DNA of 39,134 nt from Lactobacillus acetotolerans DSM 20749 = JCM 3825 (GTDB taxonomy: Bacteria > Bacillota > Bacilli > Lactobacillales > Lactobacillaceae): NCBI RefSeq assembly GCF_001436775.1, contig NZ_AYZC01000007.1, positions 1-39,134 of the forward strand. Direction: 5' to 3'. The notes beneath the pieces are model-generated. The model did no database searches. It was given only the letters and a program-made list of their open reading frames with translations, and was not told the origin of the DNA. Made by a program: the position numbers and the translations under genes. Of the stretch, positions 18,759-27,659 are shown piece after piece (position 1 is the first letter of the stretch; every line of letters begins with the position of its first letter).

Positions 18759-19645
18759 TTATTAATATTCTTTCTCCTATTTTTTCTCTTATTTTGACCT
18801 AACTGCTTTTCTTGTTTATTTCCTGGTTTAAGCAGATATTGCTGGATCACCTGAATTACCTGCCTATTTTGCGGCAAATCTGAGTGATCGGCCTTCGAAC
18901 CGGTCACGGTCATTGCGGTATAATTCTTTACCCGATTTTGAAAAATATACTTAGCGGCAGCAACACTAGATTCTGGTACAATTCCGTCTGACTCGTAATT
19001 TTTACCCCCAGAAAGGGAATAAACAATTAAATTCTTGGGAATCTTCTTTTTATTCTTAATGAAAGTTTCCAGCATTTGGGTCTTATTATTGATATTCTTT
19101 TCATTGAAATTATATGGTGTACCTAAGGTCATCAGTCGTTTCATCGTGATTTCATTTGAATAATCTGCATAGTAATGTTCTAGCCAGTAAGTCCATATAA
19201 GGCCCCCATTGGAGTGACCAAAGGCTTTAAAATTATTAAACTTATAATTATGCGCGAGTGAATCAAACGCCTTATCTAGCCAACCAGCCTGTTTCTTAAT
19301 ATTGCTATAACCATCCTTATTATTTTCAAAACCCACAATAATAAAAGGTTCTAAATCATTTTTAGCAATTGTGCCTTTATAAGAAAGCTTGCCTGTGCTA
19401 GAAACATTAACTTTGAGCACGCTGTGTTTATTTAACGTAGCTTGATTAAGCTCATCGATTAACTGGTTAAAACGCTCAGTCGTTGCACTAGACCCCGGTA
19501 CCATAATTACCGGAGACATAAGTGACTTCTGCCGCTCAGCCTTTGCATGGTTAGATTTTTTCATCCAAAAATAGCCAGGAATCGCTAACGCAACAACAAG
19601 CAATAAAACCAAAATTAACCACTTAAAATTATGATTTTTGTGCAT
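18755..19645 (-). CDS. Membrane-anchored alpha/beta hydrolase (DUF915 type)
   Basis: 296 residues. An N-terminal hydrophobic helix (about 9-28) anchors or exports the protein. The alpha/beta-hydrolase core begins with VIMVPGSSATTERFN, the oxyanion segment. The nucleophile elbow is FGHSNGG, the acid is in YESDGIVPESS and the histidine in KADHSDLP, so the triad is complete. Lactobacillal DUF915 proteins are surface hydrolases of unknown substrate. The C-terminus is very basic (QKQLGQNKRKNRRKNINK). It overlaps the EIIC gene by 17 bases upstream and the UvrA-like gene by 4 bases downstream, making a tight three-gene unit. Confidence 0.82.
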   Translation of the reverse strand: MHKNHNFKWLILVLLLVVALAIPGYFWMKKSNHAKAERQKSLMSPVIMVPGSSATTERFNQLIDELNQATLNKHSVLKVNVSSTGKLSYKGTIAKNDLEPFIIVGFENNKDGYSNIKKQAGWLDKAFDSLAHNYKFNNFKAFGHSNGGLIWTYWLEHYYADYSNEITMKRLMTLGTPYNFNEKNINNKTQMLETFIKNKKKIPKNLIVYSLSGGKNYESDGIVPESSVAAAKYIFQNRVKNYTAMTVTGSKADHSDLPQNRQVIQVIQQYLLKPGNKQEKQLGQNKRKNRRKNINK

Positions 19646-20954
19646 TTAAATCATTCCTTCGATTTTCTTTTTCTAAGTTAAGCTCAACTTTTTCACCAAT
19701 TCTAATAATAGGAATGAGGATTAAAACATCTATTACAAACAAAAGTAGTGAAAAAAGCAAGGTTGTCCAGTTACCATTTGTCCCAAAAAACGCGATTAAA
19801 ATCCCAGGAGTTCCCTTCAATACAGGATAAACACAAACGGGAATAAAATGAACAGCAATTGCTCCGGCCGCAAGGGTCATATTAATTAACGGAATAATTA
19901 TCATTGGCAGCATAAAAAGCGGATTCAAAATAATTGGCATCCCAACCGCAAACCCTAAAACTGACGTAAAGGCTACTGGTAATAAATTAATTTGGGCAAT
20001 AGATTCAATTTCTTTATGTTCTTTTCTTAAAAGAACAATCACAATCACGGCTAATACAATACTTGCTCCACCCATCGTTCCGTAAGTATTAATCAGGGAA
20101 CTACCCAAAAATTTATAGGGTACATTCCAGGAATTACCTCTTTGTAAAGCATAGGTCAGGTTATCGGCAGTATAACCACTATTAATCGAAGTTGACAAGG
20201 AATTTAAGGGGTAACCTATCCCAAGCCAGCTAAGAAACATTACCACAACTGACAAAAGTAAGACTTCTCCCAAATTATTCGTTCCCTGAATGCGCCTAAC
20301 TAATAACTTAAAACTACCAGAATTAAGCATTTTTATCTGTAGTTCATAAATAAGGACACCTAAAATTATACTAATCCCGACCGATACAGAAATCGGAATA
20401 AGAGCATTCCAAGATCTACGCTGTATGCGTTGAGCATGTTCATACTTAACAGGCGTATAATTGCTACCAAGCCAATGAAAGACCTGTCCTACCCCATAAC
20501 CAATTAACAGGGCAATAAAGACCCCATTTACCCGCAATAAACTTGACGAAAATGGTGACTGTTGCTCAGAAACATTGCCAACAGTGTTAGCATAAGCACA
20601 AAATAGAATGGCAATCACAGCGGTCATTCCCGCCATAGTAGAATCCTTTCGGTATAAACGGGCCGTATAACGGGCTGCGAAATAAGCAGCGTAAACGCCG
20701 AAGACGCCAAATGTAACCTGCACCATCCCTTGACAGACAAAGGCACCACCATACCAAACATGATCGGACATGATTGCGTCCAGATTAAAAATATTATAGA
20801 TAATACCATCTGGCGTAAAAACACTATCGTGTAAAAGGCTAAAGTATGAGCCAAGTACTGCTATCGGCATCAGCATTACCAAGGTACGTTGGACCGCCCT
20901 AAAGAAAGAACGCTGTCTTACCCAAAGTATAAATTTAGTTACAGAGTCTATCAT
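19629..20954 (-). CDS. PTS EIIC component (lactose/cellobiose-type), orphan
   Basis: The 441-residue protein has about ten membrane helices, with the order and motifs of the lactose/cellobiose EIIC permease family (RTLVMLMPIAVLGSYFSLLHD at the N-terminus, GGASIVLAVIVIVLLRKE, and the C-terminal LIAFFGTNGNWTTLL region). These channels move a sugar while EIIB phosphorylates it. No EIIA or EIIB gene lies in the window, so it must borrow them from another locus or do a PTS-independent job. It leads the overlapping block with the DUF915 hydrolase and UvrA-like genes. Its promoter should lie in 20955-21040, where no consensus element stands out. Confidence 0.82.
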   Translation of the reverse strand: MIDSVTKFILWVRQRSFFRAVQRTLVMLMPIAVLGSYFSLLHDSVFTPDGIIYNIFNLDAIMSDHVWYGGAFVCQGMVQVTFGVFGVYAAYFAARYTARLYRKDSTMAGMTAVIAILFCAYANTVGNVSEQQSPFSSSLLRVNGVFIALLIGYGVGQVFHWLGSNYTPVKYEHAQRIQRRSWNALIPISVSVGISIILGVLIYELQIKMLNSGSFKLLVRRIQGTNNLGEVLLLSVVVMFLSWLGIGYPLNSLSTSINSGYTADNLTYALQRGNSWNVPYKFLGSSLINTYGTMGGASIVLAVIVIVLLRKEHKEIESIAQINLLPVAFTSVLGFAVGMPIILNPLFMLPMIIIPLINMTLAAGAIAVHFIPVCVYPVLKGTPGILIAFFGTNGNWTTLLFSLLLFVIDVLILIPIIRIGEKVELNLEKENRRNDLNAQKS

Positions 20955-21097
20955 TAATAATTTCCTTTGTTTTATAATATATTTAGATCAAATTAATAAC
21001 CTAATTATACAATGCAAAAAATTAATTTAATACCGTAAGGCTTATTGATTAATTAACAAAATGATATAATATAATTAGTTATTGAAGGGTGAGAAAA

Positions 21098-21331
21098 ATG
21101 GGTAGGAAAAGAATCGAACTAAACGATAGAATTGAAAAATTATCCGAAAAATACATGGCGATGACTGGTATGAACTTAGATGAGCTGACAAATAAAGCTT
21201 TAAAGTTTTATATTGTTAACCAATTGAGTTCCCACAAAGTCAAGAGAGTTTTGCGAAAAGATGATAGTGAGAGCACAAAGTATGCAGATCAAATATTTCA
21301 AAATAGTTTAGAAGATTTGAGTAGTTATTAA
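21098..21331 (+). CDS. Small basic protein, possible ribbon-helix-helix type
   Basis: A 77-residue product beginning MGRKRIELNDRIEKLSEKY. A short N-terminal strand-like stretch (RKRIEL) precedes two predicted helices (about 9-20 and 27-42). This resembles ribbon-helix-helix DNA-binding antitoxins, but no family is firmly recognised. I choose ATG 21098 because GAAGGG is well placed; an in-frame GTG at 21089 overlaps that site. A TATAAT at 21065-21070 is a plausible -10. A strong terminator follows. No partner toxin gene is adjacent on the same strand. Confidence 0.6.
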   Translation: MGRKRIELNDRIEKLSEKYMAMTGMNLDELTNKALKFYIVNQLSSHKVKRVLRKDDSESTKYADQIFQNSLEDLSSY

Positions 21332-21345
21332 AAAGACAATCTAAT

Positions 21346-21378
21346 AAAAATGGATGCAGAAAACTGCATCCATTTTTT
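21346..21378. terminator. Bidirectional terminator between small gene and DUF975 gene
   Basis: AAAAATGGATGCAG / CTGCATCCATTTTT forms a 14-bp stem with a 4-base loop and T/A runs on both sides. It serves the rightward small gene and the leftward DUF975 gene. Confidence 0.92.
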
Positions 21379-21394
21379 ATATAATTAAATATTT

Positions 21395-22069
21395 TTATTT
21401 AAATTGACTTCCTGCTAAAGCACGGTAAAAGTTTGCCCTAGAAGTTTGGTAATAAGGAACAAGCCATAAGAAACCAATTCCTAACGTAATCAAACCAAAA
21501 ATAAACCAGCCTAAGAAACTAAGATTAAAAACAAACAGTTCCATCTTATGACCGTCCATCAATTTTCTACTTGCAGTAATTCCGCTAGTAGCCTGGACAG
21601 TCTTGCCACTGGCAACCATATCACTAACGATATATGGAGTCATTGCATAAGAATATGATTTAATAAAGCCAGGAATAATCAGAAGCAGAGTCCATAAGTA
21701 AGTAAAGACCGTACTTAACAGATAATTAATTATTTCTGGACCAAAGCGACCATTAGTAAATGATGAAAATGCGGCTTTAAGTACACCATCTTTCTTACCA
21801 TCTCTAAAGTTCAAAAAGGAAATTACTAAACTCAAAGCGATAAAACCAGTAATAATACCCATAATTGTTGAAGTGGTTCCATACTTATAATAATATTCTG
21901 GATTTAGCAAAGACATTTTATATTTCCAACTACCATTATGGGTACCGGCGGTAACACCACCGGCCAAAATTGAGCAAACTATGAAGTCAATGAAAAAGAC
22001 TAAAACTGCCCAACCCCAATTACCACGTAATTTATCTTTAGCTTCCGCTTTTATTTCTTTTCTAGACAT
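21395..22069 (-). CDS. DUF975 family membrane protein
   Basis: 224 residues. The start SRKEIKAEAKDKLRGNWGWA is diagnostic of DUF975, a lactobacillal/streptococcal family of integral membrane proteins. About five to six helices follow, with the central YSYAMTPYIVSDMVASGKTVQATSGI segment, the 'SRKLMDGHK' loop and a C-terminal GIGFLWLVPYYQTSRANFY motif. No function is established for the family. The gene appears monocistronic, with GGAAGG upstream of ATG 22069. Confidence 0.85.
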   Translation of the reverse strand: MSRKEIKAEAKDKLRGNWGWAVLVFFIDFIVCSILAGGVTAGTHNGSWKYKMSLLNPEYYYKYGTTSTIMGIITGFIALSLVISFLNFRDGKKDGVLKAAFSSFTNGRFGPEIINYLLSTVFTYLWTLLLIIPGFIKSYSYAMTPYIVSDMVASGKTVQATSGITASRKLMDGHKMELFVFNLSFLGWFIFGLITLGIGFLWLVPYYQTSRANFYRALAGSQFK

Positions 22070-22143
22070 AAAACCTTCCTTTATATTCTATTTTATATAT
22101 ATAAAATATACCTACTCTTTTCATTTTAACAGGAAAAAAAGCA

Positions 22144-22268
22144 TAAAAAAAGCCTAATTCCACCAACATCGGAACTAGGCTCACACAGTGTTGACCGCCA
22201 CTTCTGACCACATATAGAAGATAACATTTTCGCTACCGGAGAAAATGATTACTTTCTAGTGGCGGTAC
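22144..22268 (-). ncRNA. Candidate small RNA downstream of the dlt operon
   Basis: A self-contained transcription unit with no plausible ORF. After its own promoter (see 22275-22303), the RNA of about 125 bases forms a 9-bp closing helix ACCGCCACT (22266-22258) / AGTGGCGGT (22202-22194). This encloses an inner rod whose tip is ATTTTC / GAAAAT. It ends with an intrinsic terminator AGCCTAGTTCC / GGAATTAGGCT (22181-22151) plus seven U (22150-22144). I do not recognise it as 6S, SRP, RNase P or tmRNA. The function is unknown. Confidence 0.65.
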
Positions 22269-22274
22269 AAGAAG

Positions 22275-22303
22275 ATTTTAGCATTCAGACAGACAAAAGA
22301 CAA
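22275..22303 (-). promoter_or_regulatory. Promoter of the small RNA gene
   Basis: On the minus strand, TTGTCT (22303-22298), 17 bases, then TAAAAT (22280-22275). It lies between the dlt terminator and the structured RNA. Confidence 0.7.
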
Positions 22304-22325
22304 GACATAAACTAATTCAATAAAA

Positions 22326-22355
22326 AATAGGGTAGAATTTTACTTCTATCCTATT
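22326..22355 (-). terminator. Terminator of the dlt operon
   Basis: On the minus strand, AATAGGATAGAA pairs with TTCTACCCTATT, followed by a run of six U. It begins 9 bases past the stop of the dltD fusion gene. Confidence 0.88.
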
Positions 22356-22363
22356 CTTTTATA

Positions 22364-24613
22364 TTATTTCATGCTTATAAGTTTAGACATAATCTTATCA
22401 ATCTTGACCTTCGTTGGTATAAATTTCTTACCATCCGAATGGTTATTTTGAATAATAATCATATCTCGAGCATCTTTAGTACTACGCATAAAGGTAAAGT
22501 AACCTTGACCAGCACCATTAGCCGTCTTATATCTGGCCTTGTTGTAAAGCCCACCATTATAATATGATGGTGGCCCAGCTTTATAGAGAATCTTTCGGCT
22601 CTCCTTTGTCAGCAGACTTCCCGCTAAAATATATTGCAATACTTTAGCTAAATCGTGGTTAGACATTACAACTGAACCGGCGCCAAGTTCATTATGAGCT
22701 TCACGCACCGATGAACGATACTTAACGGTAGTATACCTGCCATGCTTAAAATCATGACCAGGAACTAACCCACTTGCAACTAACTTACCTGGACTAGACC
22801 ATAAGAACGCAGTATGTTTAAGCTTTAACGGTTTAACAAAAGTTGATTTAAACAATTGTTCATAGGACTTATTCTCAAGTTGAGAGATAATGCCACATAA
22901 ATAAACGTAGTTTAAGGAACTATAATTCCATTTACCTACCATGTCGCTATCAAAGACGGTCTTTTTTATATCGTGTTTAATATTATCCTCATCAGAAACA
23001 AAGTGTTTAGTACCCAGCTTCTTTCCTGGTTCAAGTGAAAGTCCAGAGGTCATTTTAAGTAAATCCTTAATCTTGACCTTTTTAGCTCCCGGAACTGTCG
23101 GATAAAATTTTGCAAGCCGATCATCCATACTCAACTTACCGTCTTGAATCTCCCGCATAACCATGGCTGCAGTCATTGATTTTTGAACAGAATTAATCAA
23201 ATAACTAGTGTCAGTTGTATTGTCTGTAGCATAATCGAGCAAAGTTTTACCATTATTAATGACTAAAACTGAGCCCTTAATACCCAAACCATTAACAGCC
23301 TGGCGCACTACTTTGCTTTTAAACTTATCTTTTTTATTAGTTTTGTTTTGGTCAGTTACGCCTGTAGGTGATGCATACGGTTTTATTTGCCATTTCTTAG
23401 AATAGAAATAATTATGCATGCTGTAATTATATGGTTTGTTAGCTTTCTTCATGAACGGTTTAACGGCTCGGTCAACTGCTACCCAACCACGCCAACCTAA
23501 GTGGATGGTGTCTTCCATGAAGTACTTTCTATTACCTTGTCTAGATAGGTCAGTGATATTATCAAAGCCTTGACTAGTCAGCTGGTACTTAATCTTAGAA
23601 ACAGATCTTTGGTACATAGGTTGTGATAAACCGGTGTAATCAGACCACTTCTCATTGATTGCTGGGATAATGAACAAAACATTAGTATGCTGCTTCGCAA
23701 ATTGTTCTAGCATCAATTGAAAGTCACTATACTCAACTGATTTGGTGTAGTCAAAGTTACGTTGGCTACCCTTTAATCTCTTCAAAGTCTTCTTAGGCAA
23801 ACGAAGTCTAAAGAAATTATTATCGATTCCAAAATCATTCGAATTGGTATGTTCTGCTGCTTGTTGATCAGCGACTTTATCTAGTGCTGCAACTGAGTAA
23901 GTATTAGGTAATAACTTTGTCTTCTTATGAATCTTTTCAACACGGTTACGCAGTTGGAATGTACTAAAGAATTTATCCTCGTTGTTTAACATTCTCCGAC
24001 GATTTTCTAAAATAAATTTCTGCGTACTGGTTAACTTTTCTCCTTTAGCTACTGATCTCATACCTGACTTGATTTCACCCTTAACTTCGGGCATTTCGAG
24101 AAAACGTTCAGCTGCATAACGATCAGTTTTGTTATTCTTAGCACTTAACAAGAAATTACATGCTTGAAGTGGTGAATAATACATAGTAAAGGCATTAGGA
24201 TCTTGACCCTTTTTAGTAAACCATTGTGGTGAAATGATCACTACAGCTTTTTTATCTTTAAGTTGTTTAGCTGTTCCTTGCATCCCTAAATATTGGGCCA
24301 GAGATTGACTACCTGGTCCACCTAATAGGAATGGACGATAGCTTCTATGATACTTTTCAGCAAGCACACTTGGGTGAAGCGGGTCCATTCGTGATAATTC
24401 ACTTGAACCGTAGAAAGGTACATAACCATCGTCATAAGCCTCTTGCTTCATCTTTGAGCCCTTAAATACGGTTGTAGTTTGTGAAGCAGCAGCCTCATAA
24501 AGTGATTCCTTAGAAAAGGTTCTCTCCCATGGAAGCAAGAAGACAACTAGCAATAAGATAAAAGCGCATAGAACCGGGCCAAAAATCTGCCACAGTCGGC
24601 GTTTATTACTCAT
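22364..24613 (-). CDS. dltD: DltD fused to a serine beta-lactamase-like (DltE-type) domain
   Basis: 749 residues; ordinary DltD is about 420. Residues 1-410 are DltD: one N-terminal membrane helix (8-28), the SGNH-like serine motif YGSSEL (68-73) and the EDTIHLGW segment with Asp368 and His371. DltD hands D-alanine from DltC/DltB to lipoteichoic acid outside the membrane. A polar linker (about 410-440, rich in N, T, K, D) leads to a penicillin-binding-protein/beta-lactamase fold at about 441-749. This has S475-V-Q-K478 (SxxK), Y564-S-S (in place of YxN) and an NGAGQG strand in place of KTG. DltE, formerly PbpX2, of Lactiplantibacillus plantarum is such a domain encoded in dlt and removes D-Ala from LTA. 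Here both are one chain. It overlaps dltC by 8 bases. The esterase role is inference. Confidence 0.9.
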   Translation of the reverse strand: MSNKRRLWQIFGPVLCAFILLLVVFLLPWERTFSKESLYEAAASQTTTVFKGSKMKQEAYDDGYVPFYGSSELSRMDPLHPSVLAEKYHRSYRPFLLGGPGSQSLAQYLGMQGTAKQLKDKKAVVIISPQWFTKKGQDPNAFTMYYSPLQACNFLLSAKNNKTDRYAAERFLEMPEVKGEIKSGMRSVAKGEKLTSTQKFILENRRRMLNNEDKFFSTFQLRNRVEKIHKKTKLLPNTYSVAALDKVADQQAAEHTNSNDFGIDNNFFRLRLPKKTLKRLKGSQRNFDYTKSVEYSDFQLMLEQFAKQHTNVLFIIPAINEKWSDYTGLSQPMYQRSVSKIKYQLTSQGFDNITDLSRQGNRKYFMEDTIHLGWRGWVAVDRAVKPFMKKANKPYNYSMHNYFYSKKWQIKPYASPTGVTDQNKTNKKDKFKSKVVRQAVNGLGIKGSVLVINNGKTLLDYATDNTTDTSYLINSVQKSMTAAMVMREIQDGKLSMDDRLAKFYPTVPGAKKVKIKDLLKMTSGLSLEPGKKLGTKHFVSDEDNIKHDIKKTVFDSDMVGKWNYSSLNYVYLCGIISQLENKSYEQLFKSTFVKPLKLKHTAFLWSSPGKLVASGLVPGHDFKHGRYTTVKYRSSVREAHNELGAGSVVMSNHDLAKVLQYILAGSLLTKESRKILYKAGPPSYYNGGLYNKARYKTANGAGQGYFTFMRSTKDARDMIIIQNNHSDGKKFIPTKVKIDKIMSKLISMK

Positions 24614-24845
24614 TTCTTAAGCTATCCACCTTTGCAACAATCTTATTTGGAGTATCCCATTCTTTACGATCGAATTCTGAAACTGGAACATCAATATTGA
24701 ATTTATCTTGCAAGTTTAAAAGCATTTGAACACTTGCCATTGAATCCATTAAACCGTTGGCAAAAATGTTTTCGTCCATCTTGTCTGATAAATCTTCACT
24801 AGTTAAATCTTTTAAAATACTTAAAACTTCTTTTTTAGTATCCAT
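24606..24845 (-). CDS. dltC: D-alanine--poly(phosphoribitol) ligase carrier protein (Dcp)
   Basis: The 79-residue acyl-carrier-type four-helix protein has the phosphopantetheine attachment motif NGLMDSMASV, with Ser35 as the attachment site. It receives D-alanine as a thioester from DltA and delivers it through DltB. Length is typical. It lies 46 bases after dltB and overlaps the dltD fusion start by 8 bases, giving the standard X-A-B-C-D order. Confidence 0.96.
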   Translation of the reverse strand: MDTKKEVLSILKDLTSEDLSDKMDENIFANGLMDSMASVQMLLNLQDKFNIDVPVSEFDRKEWDTPNKIVAKVDSLRNE

Positions 24846-24891
24846 AATTAAAACCTTTCAACTAAAACTAATTTTCTATGCCGATTATACT

Positions 24892-26130
24892 TTACTTCCA
24901 GCCGAACCATAATTGACTAAGGAAGCCTGAGAAAATAAGGAAACTTAAACAAACTACATTGAAAGTTATGAAAATGGCTAAGCATTTCGTAAATATATTC
25001 GATGGAACTTGTTTTCTGTGCTTCTTCTTAAATCTCAACCAGTAATCGTTAATAATAATTGCTATCGCATGGAATAAACCATAAACAATGTAATACCAGG
25101 TTAGACCGTGCCAAAAGCCCATGATTCCGAATAAAAGCAAGTAAGAAACTTGTGATAATCTAATTCGGTTTTTGATTAACTTATTCTTCATAGCAAAGAA
25201 AGTAAACCGCATGTAGATGTAATCACGGAACCAAAATGACAAAGTCTTGTGCCAACGATTCCAGAACTCTTTAATGTTCTTAGAAATAAATGGCATATTA
25301 AAGTTCATTGGTGTATGGATACCCATGAAGTATGAAATTGATACCGCAAATAATGAGTACCCAGCAAAGTCAAAGAACAGGTACATACTGTAACAGTACA
25401 TATATGCTAGCAACCACCATGATAGCTTAAGACCACCATTGGCATTACCAACAGCTAAAGCTGCCTTACTGATTTTCGGCAACCAATAAGTTCCGAAGAA
25501 CCAGCCCAAGATAAACTTATATAAGAAACCTTGGAATAGGTAACGTACTGCGTATCTCATATCAGTTATATATTGATCACGAGTAGGTGCGTTATCAAAG
25601 TCTTTCTTAAATCTCCGGTAACGGTCAATAGGACCTGATGAAATAGTTGGGAAGAACAACAGAAATCTTAGGTAAGTACCAGGATCAACTTTTTTAATTG
25701 CGCCATCCCGAACTTCCATAATTACTTGTACAGTCTTAAAGGTAATATAAGAAATACCTAAGAAACCGAGAAGCCCATGCACTTGTGTTTGCGGAAACGC
25801 TGTTTGAATCTTAACCAGCGCTAACGGTATGATTGCTAAAATTACGGCCAAACAAAAGACCCAAGTCTTATTTTTCCCAACTTTACGATAGTGCAAATAG
25901 CAGAAGGTAATTGCAAATTCAATAATCAAATAGATTATTAAATTTACACCTTGATGCCATTTGACCCCATCAAAGATTAAGAACAGGAAAACCAGTGAGA
26001 AGATGGCTTCATAGGTCTTGAAACGGTGGCCATGATAAAGCCCGATCATCATCGGTATTAAAGCGATCATCAAATAGATGAAGTACTGTGGGTTAGAGTA
26101 AGACTGTAAGTTAATGAAATTAAAATTCAC
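24892..26130 (-). CDS. dltB: D-alanyl transfer protein DltB (MBOAT)
   Basis: The 412-residue MBOAT-family membrane O-acyltransferase has about eleven helices. The conserved histidine lies in GFWHGLTWYYIVYGLFHA, and the upstream NMPFISKNIKEFWNRWHKTLS and DFAGYSLFAV segments are typical of DltB. It accepts D-Ala from DltC on the cytoplasmic side and moves it outward toward lipoteichoic acid. It overlaps the dltA stop by one base (translational coupling). Confidence 0.96.
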   Translation of the reverse strand: MNFNFINLQSYSNPQYFIYLMIALIPMMIGLYHGHRFKTYEAIFSLVFLFLIFDGVKWHQGVNLIIYLIIEFAITFCYLHYRKVGKNKTWVFCLAVILAIIPLALVKIQTAFPQTQVHGLLGFLGISYITFKTVQVIMEVRDGAIKKVDPGTYLRFLLFFPTISSGPIDRYRRFKKDFDNAPTRDQYITDMRYAVRYLFQGFLYKFILGWFFGTYWLPKISKAALAVGNANGGLKLSWWLLAYMYCYSMYLFFDFAGYSLFAVSISYFMGIHTPMNFNMPFISKNIKEFWNRWHKTLSFWFRDYIYMRFTFFAMKNKLIKNRIRLSQVSYLLLFGIMGFWHGLTWYYIVYGLFHAIAIIINDYWLRFKKKHRKQVPSNIFTKCLAIFITFNVVCLSFLIFSGFLSQLWFGWK

Positions 26131-27644
26131 TACTTATTAACCTCCTCAATAACACTTTTAATATCCACTTTCCCGTTTTGTGAAATCGGTAATTTTTCAC
26201 GGTAGACAAAACGTTGTGGAATCATATAAGGCATCACATTCTTAGCCAGATCGTCACGAATCTTTTTAGTTAAGACAGTCTCAGAGTACTTACGCTTAAT
26301 ACCATCTTTTAATTCAATTTCAGCAACAATTTGTTTAACAGTATGGTCTTTATTGTATTTAGGTGCAGCAACACCGTAACGAACAAGTTCGTTTTGGTCT
26401 AAATAATGGTTAATCTCTTCAAGTTCAATTCGATAACCATTGAATTTGATTTGAAAGTCGATTCTACCACGATAGAAAAGCATGTCGCCATCGAAGAAGC
26501 CCTCATCCCCTGAACGGTGGCTTTGATATTTATCACCATCTTGTTTAAAGAATGCATTTTGAGTCTTCTCTGGGTTATTCATATAACCCTTCGAAACGCT
26601 AGGCCCTTCAATGATGATTTCACCATCATCCGCTTTATCACCCTTAGATTTATCGATCGTAATCTTGGTGTCTTTTTTAGGACGGCCAATTGGTAAACGA
26701 TCATACTTCTTAAGGATATCGTCAGTAATCTCAACCTGAGTTACGGCAACTGTTGTTTCAGTTGGACCATAGGTATTAAAAATATGTGCGTCAGGGAACT
26801 TCTTCTTTAGCGTTGCAACTTCATCATGGGGCAATTCTTCCCCACAAAATAGCATGTGCGTTAAGTTTGGGTGGTGCTTGGCATCAAACGTTTTATCTAA
26901 GAAACACATCTGTGCGAACGATGGGGTTGAAACCCAAACGTTGAATTGCAGTTTTGGCATCGTTTGAAACAGTTGCACGAAGTTTTGCGTAACATCATGG
27001 GGCAAAACAACCAACTTACCTGCAGCAGTTAATGCCGGGTAAAGACTCATAACTGATAAATCAAACGAATACGGTGCTTGGACTAAAAAGCTCGGATGTT
27101 GTGGCAAATTAAAGTCAGATAATTCCCAGTTAACGAAGCTGAGTAAGTTAGCATGACTAATTTGGACTCCCTTTGGCTTTCCACTAGTACCTGAAGTAAA
27201 GATGATATAAAAGTTATCGTCGCCTTCTACAAATTTGTTTTGATCAATTTGGTAGCTACCATCTTTAACATCATCTGGTTTAACAACTTGAATCCCCGAT
27301 AAATCAACGTCCGGCAATTTATCAATTGCGAGAACAATTTTAGACTCAGATACCTCTTGAATCATGGTTAAACGCTCAGCGTTAGAATAACTAGCAATTG
27401 GAATATAAGCGTGCCCTGATTTCACACATCCTAAGAAGCTGGCAATCATTTCGAAGGTTTGGCCACCCCAGACCATAATTGGACTTTTTGCTGGAATATC
27501 TAAACTTTCGATTTTATGTGCCCACACATCCGAACGCTTTTTAAGGTCATCATAAGTGTTAGTTTTACCGAGATAGTCATAAACGATTCTGTTAGGATCA
27601 TTTGCGGCAACCTCGTCAATTTTTTTAATTACATCTTTGATCAT
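26130..27644 (-). CDS. dltA: D-alanine--D-alanyl carrier protein ligase
   Basis: The 504-residue member of the adenylate-forming family has the ATP-binding P-loop FTSGTSGKPKGVQ, the NTYGPTETTVAV core motif, the hinge region RGRIDFQIKFNGYRIEL and the C-terminal catalytic lysine segment ISQNGKVD. It activates D-alanine with ATP and loads it on DltC. Length is normal. AGGTAGG lies 6-10 bases upstream of ATG 27644, immediately after dltX. Confidence 0.97.
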   Translation of the reverse strand: MIKDVIKKIDEVAANDPNRIVYDYLGKTNTYDDLKKRSDVWAHKIESLDIPAKSPIMVWGGQTFEMIASFLGCVKSGHAYIPIASYSNAERLTMIQEVSESKIVLAIDKLPDVDLSGIQVVKPDDVKDGSYQIDQNKFVEGDDNFYIIFTSGTSGKPKGVQISHANLLSFVNWELSDFNLPQHPSFLVQAPYSFDLSVMSLYPALTAAGKLVVLPHDVTQNFVQLFQTMPKLQFNVWVSTPSFAQMCFLDKTFDAKHHPNLTHMLFCGEELPHDEVATLKKKFPDAHIFNTYGPTETTVAVTQVEITDDILKKYDRLPIGRPKKDTKITIDKSKGDKADDGEIIIEGPSVSKGYMNNPEKTQNAFFKQDGDKYQSHRSGDEGFFDGDMLFYRGRIDFQIKFNGYRIELEEINHYLDQNELVRYGVAAPKYNKDHTVKQIVAEIELKDGIKRKYSETVLTKKIRDDLAKNVMPYMIPQRFVYREKLPISQNGKVDIKSVIEEVNK

Positions 27645-27659
27645 CTGATAGCACCTACC

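Noticed and set aside
22144-22268. tracrRNA or 6S RNA identity for the small RNA after dlt
   Set aside because: There is no CRISPR array or cas gene in the window and no anti-repeat. The RNA is shorter than usual 6S RNA and I could not identify the promoter-like central bubble.
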